NCBI GenBank assembly: GCA_032622095.1
Contig: CP136064.1
Span: 149,297,819 to 149,361,818, forward strand
Direction: 5' to 3'
DNA length: 64,000 nucleotides
Source: Siphonodentalium dalli
Lineage: Eukaryota; Mollusca; Scaphopoda; Gadilida; Siphonodentaliidae
The notes under the pieces were generated by a model. It was not told the DNA's origin. It did no database searches and was given only the letters and a program-made list of their open reading frames with translations. Shown here in pieces: positions 47,598 to 57,560 of this stretch; the first letter of the stretch is position 1, and the number at the start of each line of letters is the position of its first letter. Both the position numbers and the translations under genes were made by a program.

Positions 47598-48853
47598 ATG
47601 GTTCGTACGGTATCTCGCGGTCGGGCCCGCGACCGTTCGTCTCGTAGCAGTCGACAGGATGCTTCTGCCAGCTCGTCTCGTGCTGGTCCTGCTTCCAGTG
47701 ACCGTGTTAGGCCTTCTTCTCAGGTTTCGGCCAGTGTGTCATCTGTGGCTGATTCACGGGTGCGCGGCCGTGGACAGCATTCGCGTGGCAGGCCTGCTCG
47801 TGGCTCTGGTCGGGGACGCCGTGCCTCCCGTGGCCGGGTTTCCCATTCTCGTGGCCGCGATCCTGTTCGTCAGCCCAGTCGTCAGTCTCGTCGCCAGGCT
47901 AGTCGCCGACAGGATGGTTCTCCGCGCCCCAAGTTTCCGCGCTATGGATCCAGGTCACCATCAGCGTCTCCTTTGTCGACCCAGCAGTTCAGATGACAGC
48001 TCCACTTCTCTCCGCCGCCGCGAGGATTCCCGTGTGGCTTCAGTGATACACCGACCGAACGCTCCGGCAAGAGACAGATCTGATCCGGGTAATCCCTTAT
48101 TTAGTTTTCCATCCTCGCCGGTCTCCCCTTGGGACGCCCCCTTGCCGATTCCTACGGCGGCAGACGGCTTTGGCTCTTACGTTTCCCGATCTATTCGCGA
48201 CAAAAATTTTCCGGGGCGATTTTATCAATTATTATCAGCTGCAGGAACCCGCCACCTCTATTCATACAGTTGACCCCCATCAGTTGGTTGTCTCTGCTTC
48301 CGGGCGAATCCGCGTTGCGCCAAGCGGGCATGCTGCTCCAATAACGTCTGTTGACTCGTGGACCGATGCTTTTCTCACTTTCGTTTCGGTGTACCTCGAC
48401 GTTCACCCTGAATCGTCGGCCCAGCCCCTTTTGCGTTACCTGCACACAATTCGTTGGGCGGCTGCTAAATGTGGGGGATCTGCCTGGCGGGTGTACGATA
48501 CCCAATTTCGGTTGAAGTGGGATGGGAATACAGCTACTCCTTGGGAGACCATCGACCCTAACATTTGGCTGCTGGTCATGTCGCCCCAGGTTCGGCAACC
48601 TCTGCAGCCGACTCCGCCTCCGGTTCGTACCTCCGGGCGTGCGGACAATTTTCCCACACGTCCTGGCCGTCCCAGTCCCGTCTGTTTTGAATTCAACGCT
48701 GGCCGCTGCTCCTGGCCAAACTGTCGTTTTCGACACATCTGCAACATCTGCTCAGAGCCTCATGCCGCAACCGCTGCCCATGGACAAGACTTTCGCCGCT
48801 CAGCCCGCGGCGGGCGCCAGCAGCGTCTACCAGCTCGCCCCTTCCGCCGTTAA
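47598..48853 (+). pseudogene. gag-like ORF with SR-rich N-terminus and CCCH zinc finger
   Basis: The frame starts at an ATG at 47598 with MVRTVSRGRARDRSSRSSRQ, a 130-residue Arg/Ser/Gly-rich basic region suited to RNA binding, and stops at 47996. The protein continues in a second frame (about 48000-48190: APLPIPTAADGFGSYVSRSI) and then in a third to 48853. The third part contains the gag core WTDAFLTFVSVYLDVHPESS, WRVYDTQFRLKWDG and a zinc-binding end: Cys-x7-Cys-x4-Cys-x3-His (CFEFNAGRCSWPNCRFRH) followed by CNIC. Two frameshifts therefore inactivate it. In relatives this protein coats the element RNA in virus-like or ribonucleoprotein particles. It overlaps the start of the RT frame, as usual in this group. 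Confidence 0.75.
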
Positions 48854-49421
48854 TCTTGACTATTTGTGTTGGTGGCTTGGGAAGTACCCTCGCCACCAAG
48901 TCGCGCGGGAACTCCGGTTCGGTTTTACTCATGGTTTTCCACTCCATTATACTGGCCCGCGTATGCCAACTGACGCTCCGAACCTCAAGTCTGCTCGTGA
49001 CCATCCTGAGGTTGTCCGGGAAAAGATTCTTAAGGAAGTTCGCCTTGGTCGCATTGCTGGTCCTTTCTGCGCACGTCAAATTCCAACGCTCCGCGTGTCG
49101 CCGCTTGGTCTGGTGCCTAAACATGAACCTGACTCATTCCGTCTCATCCATCACCTCTCCTATCCGGCAGGCCAGTCGCTCAATGATCATATTCCGCGCG
49201 AATTCACGACTGTCACATATACCAGTTTTGACGCTGCTGTTGCCACCATCCAGTCCCTTGGGGCCGGGACATTGCTCGCGCGCGGGGATTTAGAGGCTGC
49301 ATATCGTAATCTTCGCATCTACCCGGGCGATTTCGATCAACTTGGTTTTAAGCTGGATGACATGTATTATTTCGACAAATGCTTACCTTTCGGCTGCAAA
49401 GTTTCGGCTTTGGGTTGTTAA

Positions 49422-50192
49422 CTGGTTCAGTGCTGAAAGCCCATATTTGAACCCTATGTAAGAGTGCTGGAAGCCCAGATATGGGCTTTGGCAATGACAC
49501 TGTCTTGTTTAGTCAACTCTTGTTTAGTTTAATCATTTAAATAGCGTTTGTCAGGTAATATTTCAGAAATATTGTTACATATATAATTAAATTGGGACAT
49601 TGTGAAGTTTGAATGGATGTCGACCAATAAAATGGTCAGAAAAGGTCCTTATATCACGAAAAGTTTGAGAAAAATTACAAATGTTTTACCCTAAGGGCGG
49701 CCGACAACCAAGCTCATAACCATAACCTAATCAGACATCCAGGCTCATATCGATAACCTACTTTGACAAACAGACATCCAGGCTCATAACCATAGCCTAA
49801 TGAGACATCCAGGCCCATAACCATTGCCTAATGAGACATCCAGACTCATAATCATTGCCTAATGAGACATCCAGACCCATAACCATAGTCTAAATGAGAC
49901 ATCAAGGCTCATAACCATAGCCTAATGAGACATCCAGGCCCGTAGGCATAGCCATAGCCTAATGAGACATCAGACTCATAACCATAGCCTATTGAGACAT
50001 CCAAGCTCATAACCATAGCCTAGTGAGACATCCAGGCTCACAACATAATCACAAATACATATATTTGGGGGTCAAATTTGAGAAAAGAGTGCAAATTATC
50101 AACTCCGAGCATAAAATTCAATAATTTTCTGTTTATTGAAATATAATTACGCATTTTATTACGTGTATGTAGGATATTTAGCAGCGAACCAG
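49422..50192. mobile_element. TTAA-flanked TIR element (771 bp) inside the RT gene
   Basis: It is flanked by TTAA at 49418-49421 and 50193-50196. Its ends are CTGGTTCAGTGCT and, inverted, CTGGTTCGCTGCT (11 of 13 identical). Removing it with one TTAA restores TGG-GTT-GTT-AAG-CAG-CGG (WVVKQR), the expected RT sequence before the YCDD motif, so the borders are supported by the host protein. A TTAA duplication points to piggyBac-like mobilisation, although piggyBac termini usually begin CCC. There is no transposase. Its interior is half minisatellite. Confidence 0.85.
49720..50045. repeat. Minisatellite of about 31 bp, ten to eleven units
   Basis: Units read AATGAGACATCCAGGCTCAT plus AACCATAGCCT, with single-base changes and one 5-bp expansion. 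It lies wholly within the TTAA-flanked element. It lacks the repeat-spacer structure of a CRISPR array: there are no unique spacers. Confidence 0.9.
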
Positions 50193-51143
50193 TTAAGCAG
50201 CGGTCCGGCAACCCACACATCTTGCACTACTGCGATGACTTCCTGTTCTGTGGTCCACCAGCCACGTCCCAGGCCTCAGACAGTCTTGACATGTTTCATC
50301 GCGTTTGCTCTGATCTTGGCGTACCTATTGCTCATGACAAAACGGTCTCGCCCACCTCGAAGCTTTGCTACCTTGGTCTCGAACTCGATACGTTGGCTAA
50401 CGCGGTACGTCTCCCTGCGGAGAAGCTCACAGCTATTCAGTCCAAAATCTCTATGGCTTTGCGCTGCCGTAAAATCTTGGTCCGTGAACTACAGTCGCTC
50501 ATTGGCTCTTTACAATTTGCGTGCAAGGCGGTTCGTCCGGGCCGCCCATTTTGTCGTCGCCTGATTGATGCCCTGCAGGGATTTTCTAAGCCGCATCACA
50601 AAATCCGGATTAATTCTGGCATGCGTGCCGATCTGGCCACGTGGTTACAGTTCTTCACGTCATTCAATGGGATCTACCTTTTCCCTTCTGCGACCTGGCT
50701 CAATGATACCGACATCAATTTCCACACGGACGCTTGTGGTGGTCAGTCCGGCGGCTTTGGCGCTTATTTCAACGGCCTTTGGGCTTTTGGCAAGTGGCCC
50801 CTTCCTTGGCATGCTTTGGGCCTGACCCGCAATATGGGTGTCCTCGAGATGTTCCCCGTCTTAGTGGCCATCAGCGTCTGGGGGCGTCGCCTCCGGAATC
50901 ATCGCCTCCATTTACACTGTGATAACATTACCGTGGTCCGCGCCATCAACGACCAAACTTCCAAATGCAAGCCGCTCATGGCCCTGTTGCGCCAGCTGGT
51001 CCTGCTGCTCCTGTCTCACAACATCTCCTTGCGTGCTTCCTGGATCGCGTCTCGTGATAATGCTCTCGCTGACAGCCTCTCTCGTTTCCAGATGAAACGT
51101 TTCTGTCGACTGGCGCCGTCCGTACGCCAACACCATTTCCCAG

Positions 51144-51445
51144 GTGCCTGTGGACCTGCGTCGACATGTAACGCTGCTTTTGACTTCCTCCCGGGCGCCA
51201 AAAACTCACCGCACGTATCGCACCGCCATACGGGCTTATCTCAATTTCGCACACCAGCATCGCTTGGCCGTTTCCTGGCCGCTCCCGGAACACGCTATCG
51301 TCAGGTTTATTGCGGGGCTTCATCGCTCCCAGCATTCTGCTTCAACCATTTCCACCTACCTGGCTGCCATCGGTCGGCAGCATCGACTCCGGGGTATGCG
51401 CGATCCCACCTCGACTTACCTCATTCGCCAACTGTTGACCGGGGT
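51144..51445 (+). pseudogene. Tyrosine recombinase, N-terminal core-binding domain only
   Basis: The frame overlapping the end of RNase H reads VDLRRHVTLLLTSSRAPKTH, RTYRTAIRAYLNFAHQHRLA, FIAGLHRSQHSASTISTYLA and PTSTYLIRQLLTGVR. This is the SAM-like core-binding domain of DIRS/Ngaro recombinases, which grips DNA before cleavage. The catalytic domain that should follow (Arg...HxxR...Tyr) is absent: the frame runs straight into the SGNH hydrolase at about 51456. I infer an internal deletion of some 150-200 codons. Without the catalytic residues this copy cannot integrate. Confidence 0.75.
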
Positions 51446-51455
51446 CCGTGTTTCA

Positions 51456-52008
51456 GTAGCCATTATCTGGGTCTTGGGTTCGTCCCACGTCTACTGGGCT
51501 CACCAGCGTGCTGTGCGGTGTCCTGTTGGCCAACATCTCCAGCTGTCCAGCCGCGGCGCTTCTGTTCGATGGATCGGCACTCGTGGGATGCACTGGGACG
51601 ATTTCCACGCCACGTTCGACCGGGAACTCGCCGCTTGTCCGCAGTCTCGGCATCCTACCCACATCATCATCTAGCTTGGCTCGAACGACATCACAGCCGG
51701 TGGGTACCGGGCTTGCGTGCCAATGTAAAGCGGGAACTTTCATATGTGCAAGAAACATTGCCTGCCTGCACCCTTATTTGGTCACAAGTATTCGCCAGAG
51801 TATTGGTGCTCGCCACCGCCGGGACTTTAACCAACGCATGTTGGGCTTCGTTTTACATCACGGGGGTCGTGGCATCAAGCACCCAGACATTTGCGCTTCT
51901 GATAAGGGCATGTTTCGTTCGGATGGGATCCATCTCTCCCCCGTCGGCAACGATATCTATCTGAACAGTCTCCAGGGCGCCCTGGAGACCTTCCTGGCAT
52001 CTGACACT
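51456..52008 (+). pseudogene. SGNH (GDSL-like) hydrolase ORF of the retrotransposon
   Basis: Pieces in three frames assemble into an SGNH-hydrolase fold. They are block I IIWVLGSSHVYW (candidate nucleophile Ser), the Gly block WIGTRGMHWDDF, the Asn block LGSNDIT just after a TAG at 51672-51674, a helix segment NVKRELSYVQETLPACTLIW in a second frame, and the catalytic block MFRSDGIHLSPVGNDIYLN (Asp-x-x-His) in a third. One nonsense codon and at least two frameshifts inactivate it. SGNH enzymes hydrolyse esters; ORFs of this kind are known in Ngaro-type and some LINE elements, where their role is unknown. Block I has GSS where GDS is usual. Confidence 0.75.
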
Positions 52009-52029
52009 ATGGTTTTACCGGTGGTTTAA

Positions 52030-52600
52030 CTGTTTTCATTGATGTTATTGGGCATGGAGCTCCTGGTTTGGGGGAGTGCTGCGCACTCTATGGCGGTCCT
52101 GCAGATAGTGGTAGTGGTAGTGTCGCCATAGCGTTATAACCTGTCTGGTAACTTTGATGGGTGGCTTATCAATAGTAGCTTAGTATGTTTATGACTGCGC
52201 AGTCATCTTATGCTTATTCGAGAGTGCTCTCGAACTGTAGCCTGAGTGTAATATTCCAGGCCGGTGCTTAGCCATAGGGAGTTGGGCTGTCCAGTGGTCT
52301 CTACTGCCATTCCTGCGTCGCACTCGTTGGGCTTCTCCCTGTTGGCAGTGTGTGCTTATTGCTTAGGGCGCCTCATAGCAATTCTTGGGCGCCGGCTCCG
52401 AATCGTACCTTAGCTCGTCGGGCCATGCTCATGCCTGCGCTGTACAGCAGTATTTCTTCAGCGTTCTCTGCTTCGGCTTCTCGTCAGAGCGAAGGCTCTG
52501 CTTAATTGGTTTTCCATGCGTATGGGCTATCTGCAGGACAAGCTTATGTTACATTAAAGCTGAGATCATACCCCACTCATGTGTTGTCGTTTAAATATTC
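52030..52600 (+). other. 3' non-coding part of the retrotransposon
   Basis: GC-richer than its surroundings, with small hairpins such as TTCGAGAGTGCTCTCGAA (about 52218-52235). It presumably contains the 3' repeats of the element, but I could not match B1-A2-B2 segments to the 5' end. Confidence 0.4.
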
Positions 52601-53417
52601 CATGTGATAAGAGTGTTTTCTCTGTAGTGCATAAACAATCAATGCAGTAGTGGCAGGGCTGTCACTGGCGTGGGTAGTGTCTCTTGGATCTGAGTGATCA
52701 CATAATGATAAATTCAGCAATCTTCAAAAGAATCTCTTGATAATTGGTGTGTGATTCACATTTGAGTAAATGCCGGACATCGTCTAGTTGCAGTAAAATT
52801 TTGCCAGAATTTGACTTCTTTGAACTTACAAATGCCAACGTCCCAAAAAGCCACCTCGATTTGGGGGATGTGGGGTCTGCAAATTTTTATTGATCTTACT
52901 CTGATCAATTTTTGCAATTGCATCATCAGGGTCAAGGTAACAAGTTTCTCGAAATCTGATTTATTTATAATTTATTTCATCATACTTTTTTTTTAAATAT
53001 GTCTTGCTAGCTATTATTTAGTAGTCTAGTTGTAGAAGAATTGGATCTAGATCAAATTGTTGACAGGCTGTTTTTAGTGTCATTTTGTCAGGCTGAATTT
53101 GGGGAACAACATATCCAAAATCCGGTTTGGAGAAAATTTTCTAGAGCATTTTGAAAAAAAAGGTCCTATTTGTATTTTTATGTATGATTTTCCAAATATA
53201 CACTTGAATAGCATTTAAATTAAAGTTATACAGATGACAGGAACATGCAACATAAACAAATTATTATTGTTGTCATGACATGTGTCACAACACAAGTCAT
53301 TTTGTGTACAATTGGATTGTCAAAATTCATAATGGCAGACAAAATGGCAACCAAAAGTGGTAAATTGGACAATTTTCGCTAAATTTCACCATATTGTTTC
53401 CATTTATAAGAAATTGG
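52601..53417. other. AT-rich intron sequence, nothing recognised
   Basis: No exon or element border seen. The first 200 bases resemble 47060-47220. ATGGCAGACAAAATGGCAAC-like text near 53335 echoes the AAGATGGC repeats. Confidence 0.4.
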
Positions 53418-53430
53418 TTTAACTCTTTAA

Positions 53431-54643
53431 CCCTCAATGACGTGATTTGACGTGTCTAACGGGTACCTGTGACGTTACCCGGGACAGCCCTCGAATGTAA
53501 CGTCAAGGTAGACAACAGGGCGTAATTAGCAGTGAATTTATTGCGCTCGCTTATTGATAATTTTATTAGACATGTTGTTACCGCGAATTTCTTGAACACC
53601 ACCGAAAGTTACATTTCAATGCAAATTGTATCCGTTATTCTACAACTTATTACCAGCTAAATTTTCATTGTGAGAATCACGCCTATACAACGGAACTGGT
53701 CGGTCTAAATCATGCAGGAATGGATAAAATTTCATTTTTATTTATGCCAAACTTCCTCGAAAAAGTTGTGAAAGTCACCAGAAAAAGTTGAACAGACGGT
53801 TCGTTTAGGGGGAAATCCTTGTGATGAAGGGAATACACATCCCATCTCCGATTATAATTTAAACTTTTGCGGAGAAAACCAGTTAGAAAACTGGTAAAAT
53901 CTAGCTTTAATATTGAGTAAATGACATTTTATGACGTGATTGTTGGTTGCGTCATTTTCAGTTTGTCGTTTTCGCAAAACACGTTGTTTATTTATCTGGT
54001 GCGATGGTATTACTCGTCTCTTTAAATATGAATAATCCCTACAATTCCCAATATCAATAAAAAATAAAAATAAATTCAACTTCCTTATTTGGGTGAGGCT
54101 TGATTCTGCCATCACTGGATTGGTCAGGCTCTTCCATCAATTATACAGGCTCTTCCAATAACCTCCCGATTGATCCACTCTTTCGGTTTGCAACACAACA
54201 CACACACGTGGTTTTCACTCGACCGAAGTTGAATTAAGAATCGCAAAGTTGGTTCAAACGATATAATTATTCAGAAAATGGCAACAAGAAATAGATCTGG
54301 CGGATTTGGAAACATTAGAAGACAATTTCAGTACTGATAGCAGTACGTTGTAATACCTGGCTACCGGTATGTCATTGAAAATGGAATAATTATTTGCACC
54401 CCAGCCGGGATTGAAATGGATTATTCCATATTAAACTGCACTTAGCGATATAAACTTCCCGCTACTTGACCAGAAATCGACAAGGTGTTGATCTGAACAG
54501 TTATGTCACAGTATTCATATTCAATAAAGCATAAAAAACTGAATATACACCGTTTATATAAACGAAAAACATTCCATGCAAACCAACACGTCAAATCACG
54601 TCATTGAGGAATAGGTAGCCACGTCAAATCACGTCATTGAGGG
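53431..54643. mobile_element. TTAA-type TIR element (piggyBac-like, non-autonomous)
   Basis: It has perfect terminal inverted repeats of about 24 bp (CCCTCAATGACGTGATTTGA plus CGTG), preceded by TTAA on the left and followed by TTAC on the right, one base off a TTAA duplication. The right TIR is present twice in tandem (54586-54609 and 54619-54643). Outside it, TTTAACTCTTTAA (53418-53430) pairs with TTAAAGAGTTAAA (54668-54680), so the element may really extend to 53418-54680. CCC termini with TTAA suit piggyBac. No transposase frame was found. Confidence 0.7.
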
Positions 54644-54680
54644 TTACGCTAGAAAACTATTTGAGTGTTAAAGAGTTAAA

Positions 54681-55010
54681 TGGCCATTTGTGCCAACATA
54701 TACCATTTTAAATCAATTATGAACCATATCATGAGGATTGGGAATTAGGAGCCTTCATCGTCCCTCAAATTCAAAATAGATGTACTAAATTTCGAAGAAA
54801 ATCATTTATTATTTTAATGCCCAGAATAACTGTAAATTGAACACACCAGTGTACTGATTTATACTCATTAGATGTCATATATGAACCACTAGTGCCCATT
54901 TTAGCAGAAATGAGGCCATCACTTCCCAAAATAGCTACCGAAAGCTGCTGAAAGTAGTAAAATTGGGTAATTTCGCTAAAGTTCACCAGATTGTTTCCAT
55001 CTAGACAAAA
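54681..55010. other. Intron sequence, nothing recognised
   Basis: AT-rich, with CAGATTGTTTCCATCTAGAC near 54985 similar to 53385-53405 on the other side of the TIR element, possibly units of the sequence it inserted into. Confidence 0.4.
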
Positions 55011-55014
55011 ACAA

Positions 55015-55637
55015 ACAAGAGGTGTGCACTCGAGTGCTAGCATACCCCCACTGTGGCAAATTCAACCCGCATTATCCGTAAACCCAACAAAAAAGATTTT
55101 TAACTTTAAAGAAAAATTCGGACTAATTATATCGATACATGTATGGTGTCACAAGAAGCTTGTACAGAAAAAAATATTCAAATTGGTTCATATTTGTTAA
55201 AGTTATTAAGTCAGACATAATTTTCTAAGTCAAAATAAGTCGAAAATGAAGTGTAATATTACGAAAAACAGTTTGAGCCAATCCCTAGCCGCATCATGTA
55301 GAGAGGGTATTGTGAGAAGCATGTATACAAAAAATTATTGAAATCGGTTCATATTTGTTAAAGTTATTAAGTCAGACAGAATTTTCTAAGTCAAATAAGT
55401 CGAAAAACAAAAGTCGGACCGAACCGCAATTAGCATCATGCCAAAGGAGATTGCATACAAAAAATTATTGAAATCGGTTCATAGTTGTTCGAGTTATGAG
55501 GTCGGACGGACGGACGGTACGACGGATGGACGGACACACGGAGGGAGAAAGCGTGACGGACGGACGGAAAGACGGACGGACGGACAGACGCAGTCAATCC
55601 AGTATACCCCCCATTTTCTTCGAAAGTTGGGGTATAA
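55015..55637. repeat. Dispersed repeat of about 630 bp (copy 2)
   Basis: Near-identical to 40697-41333, same orientation, with a longer GGACGGACGG tract (55503-55590) and the same terminal CTTCGAAAGTTGGGGTATAA. Confidence 0.8.
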
Positions 55638-55789
55638 TTATGTAATGGCTAGCACCACAGTAAATTATGTCGGATCCTAATCCGATAACAATGAGCTATA
55701 TGTCGAGAATGTGTCCCTACAGTGTCCCAAAATGGCTGCGAAAACTACGATCGAAAGTCATTTTATTTTTGTCACCGATTTGTAACTAA

Positions 55790-57560
55790 GTCTTCTCATA
55801 TCGAATATAATGAGTGTCCAAAGCAACCAAACTAGTATTGAAATACATCCAGTGAGTGTCAAAACAACTTACGGGTGTCCCAAACCATCTAAGGAGCGTA
55901 AAACCACACAATGGATGTCTCAACCACCTTCTTAATAATAATAATCTGTGAGTGTCCCAATCCATAGAACGGTAGTCCTTTACCATCCAATTAGTGCCCA
56001 AACCAGTCCAATGTGTGTTCCATACCATCCAACGATTGCCATATGTCACCCATGGAGTATCCCAATTCATGTACGTGGTGTCCCAAACCACACAAATTGG
56101 TGTCTCACACAATCAAGTGTGTACCACAAACCATCCAATAGGTGTCCCAAACCAACAGATGAGTGTCCATAATCATCAAATGAGTGTCCAAAGCTACACG
56201 ATGATTGTCTGAAACCACCAGGAGTGTAAAAACGTCCAACTTGTGTTTCAAATCACCCTCTGAATATCCACATCATGTTATGGGTGTCCTAAACTTGTGT
56301 ACAAAACCATCCATGAAATATATCAAACCATGTTTTGGTAAACTCATTGGATGGTTTGATAAACTCACTTGATCGTCTGAAATACTCGATGGAGAGTTTT
56401 GTACATTTTTGTAGATGTATTGATATGACAGTTGGTAGTTGGTTTGTAACACCTGTCCAGTTGGATGGATAGGGAACTCGTTGGGTGGTTTGGGATGCTA
56501 GTTTTATGGTTTGGGTCACCCGCTGGGTTATTTGTGACTTGTTGGTTGGTTTTGGGGCACCAATTTTATGGACTGTTCACATTGAGTGGTTTTGGACACT
56601 CGCTATAGATTTTAGACACTGGTTATTTGCATTGGGACATTGCGTGGCCGATTGGGTCACTGATTGGCCATTCGGGACACTATAGTTGAATGGATTGTTG
56701 TACGACAGTTGTATGCTGTATGACATATGACATAGTTGTGTGGCATGGGGGTACATATTGGATGTCTGCCACTCGTGTGGTTTCTAACAACTGATAAATT
56801 GTTTTGTTACCTTGGTACACCCTTTGTGTGGTTTGGGGCAGTGATTGAGTGGTTTGACACACTCGATGAGTGCTCATTGTATGGTTTGTTTTACTCATTT
56901 GATGGTTATGGACACTCATTGGATAGTTTTGGACACCTGTTGGATGGTTTGGGACACACCTATGTGGTTTCGAACATCGGTTGCAAAGTCTGGAACACTA
57001 CCGGTGTGGTTTGGGAACATTCATGGAATGGATTGGGTCCCTAATTAGGTCGATTGAGACACTCAATTGGTGGTTTGGGATACTCACGTGAGTTGGAATA
57101 CCAGATGCATGGTTATGGACACTCATCGGATAGTTTTGGACACCTGTTGGATGGTTTGGGACACACCTATGTGGTTTTGAACATCGGTTGCAAAGTCTGG
57201 AACACTACTGGTGTGGTTTGGGAACATTCATGGAATGGATTGGGTCCCTAATTAGGTCGATTGAGACACTCAATTGGTGGTTTGGGACACTCACGTGAGT
57301 TGGAATACCAGATGCATGGTTTGGGGGACTATATGTGTGGGTTATGACACCAGTTGAGTATTGTTCGGGGCACTACCTACCTCAGTCTACATCAGTCTGG
57401 GTGGTTTGTCAAACTTGTTTGGTGGATTGGGACACCCCTTTGATGGTTTGGGACAATATTTGGATTTGGGGCAAAGTCATATGGATTGGGATACTGACAT
57501 GTTGGTTTTTGGATACCAGATGGGTTTTGTAACTCTGTATATGGTTTGGCGCATATTGTG
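55790..57560. repeat. Minisatellite of GTTTGGGACAC type with inverted halves
   Basis: From 55790 to about 56290 short units read GTGTCCCAAACCATCCAA; from about 56330 to 57560 they read TTGGATGGTTTGGGACAC, the reverse complement. Units are 30-40 bp and diverged, about 45 in all. Frames such as 55948-56172 and 57335-57532 are translations of the repeat. Confidence 0.88.
56904..57317 (+). repeat. 207-bp higher-order duplication in the minisatellite
   Basis: The block starting GGTTATGGACACTCATTGGA at 56904 recurs at 57111 with only a handful of differences through CCAGATGCATGGTT. Several 30-40 bp units were thus copied together recently. Confidence 0.9.

Larger units (their letters stand above)
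48759..51140 (+). pseudogene. DIRS/Ngaro reverse transcriptase-RNase H, interrupted
   Basis: The 5' part (48759-49409) carries RT motifs: GPFCARQIPTLRVSPLGLVP, FRLIHHLSYPAGQSLND and motif A ARGDLEAAYRN (Asp codon 49287-49289), then LPFGCKVSA. The 3' part resumes at about 49411/50197 with WVVKQRSGNPHILHYCDDF; motif C YCDD is at 50228-50239. RNase H follows with HTDACGG (Asp codon 50729), LEMFPV, CDN and NALADSLSR. Two lesions separate the halves. The first is a deletion of about 12-15 codons between KVSA and WVVKQ that shifts frame. The second is the TTAA-flanked insertion 49422-50192. The region after about 51140 continues open only by chance overlap with the recombinase frame. Confidence 0.85.
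47226..52600 (+). mobile_element. Ngaro/DIRS-type tyrosine-recombinase retrotransposon, degenerate
   Basis: A GC-rich block in an AT-rich setting encodes, in order, a basic gag-like protein with a CCCH zinc knuckle, a DIRS-type reverse transcriptase and RNase H, the N-terminal part of a tyrosine recombinase, and an SGNH-type hydrolase. DIRS-superfamily elements replicate through reverse transcription and insert by the recombinase without target duplication. The SGNH ORF favours the Ngaro branch, where such ORFs are known. Every ORF is broken by frameshifts, stops or deletions, and a 771-bp element interrupts the RT. The split direct repeats expected at the ends were not identified, so the outer borders are approximate. 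Confidence 0.82.

Noticed and set aside
47416-48273. A 285-codon plus-strand frame rich in Leu and Val at the start of the retrotransposon
   Set aside because: Mostly out of frame with the gag-like protein; only the segment at about 48000-48190 is part of gag after a frameshift.
49720-50045. Regular 31-bp repeats considered as a CRISPR array
   Set aside because: Contiguous tandem repeats without unique spacers, inside a eukaryotic transposon.
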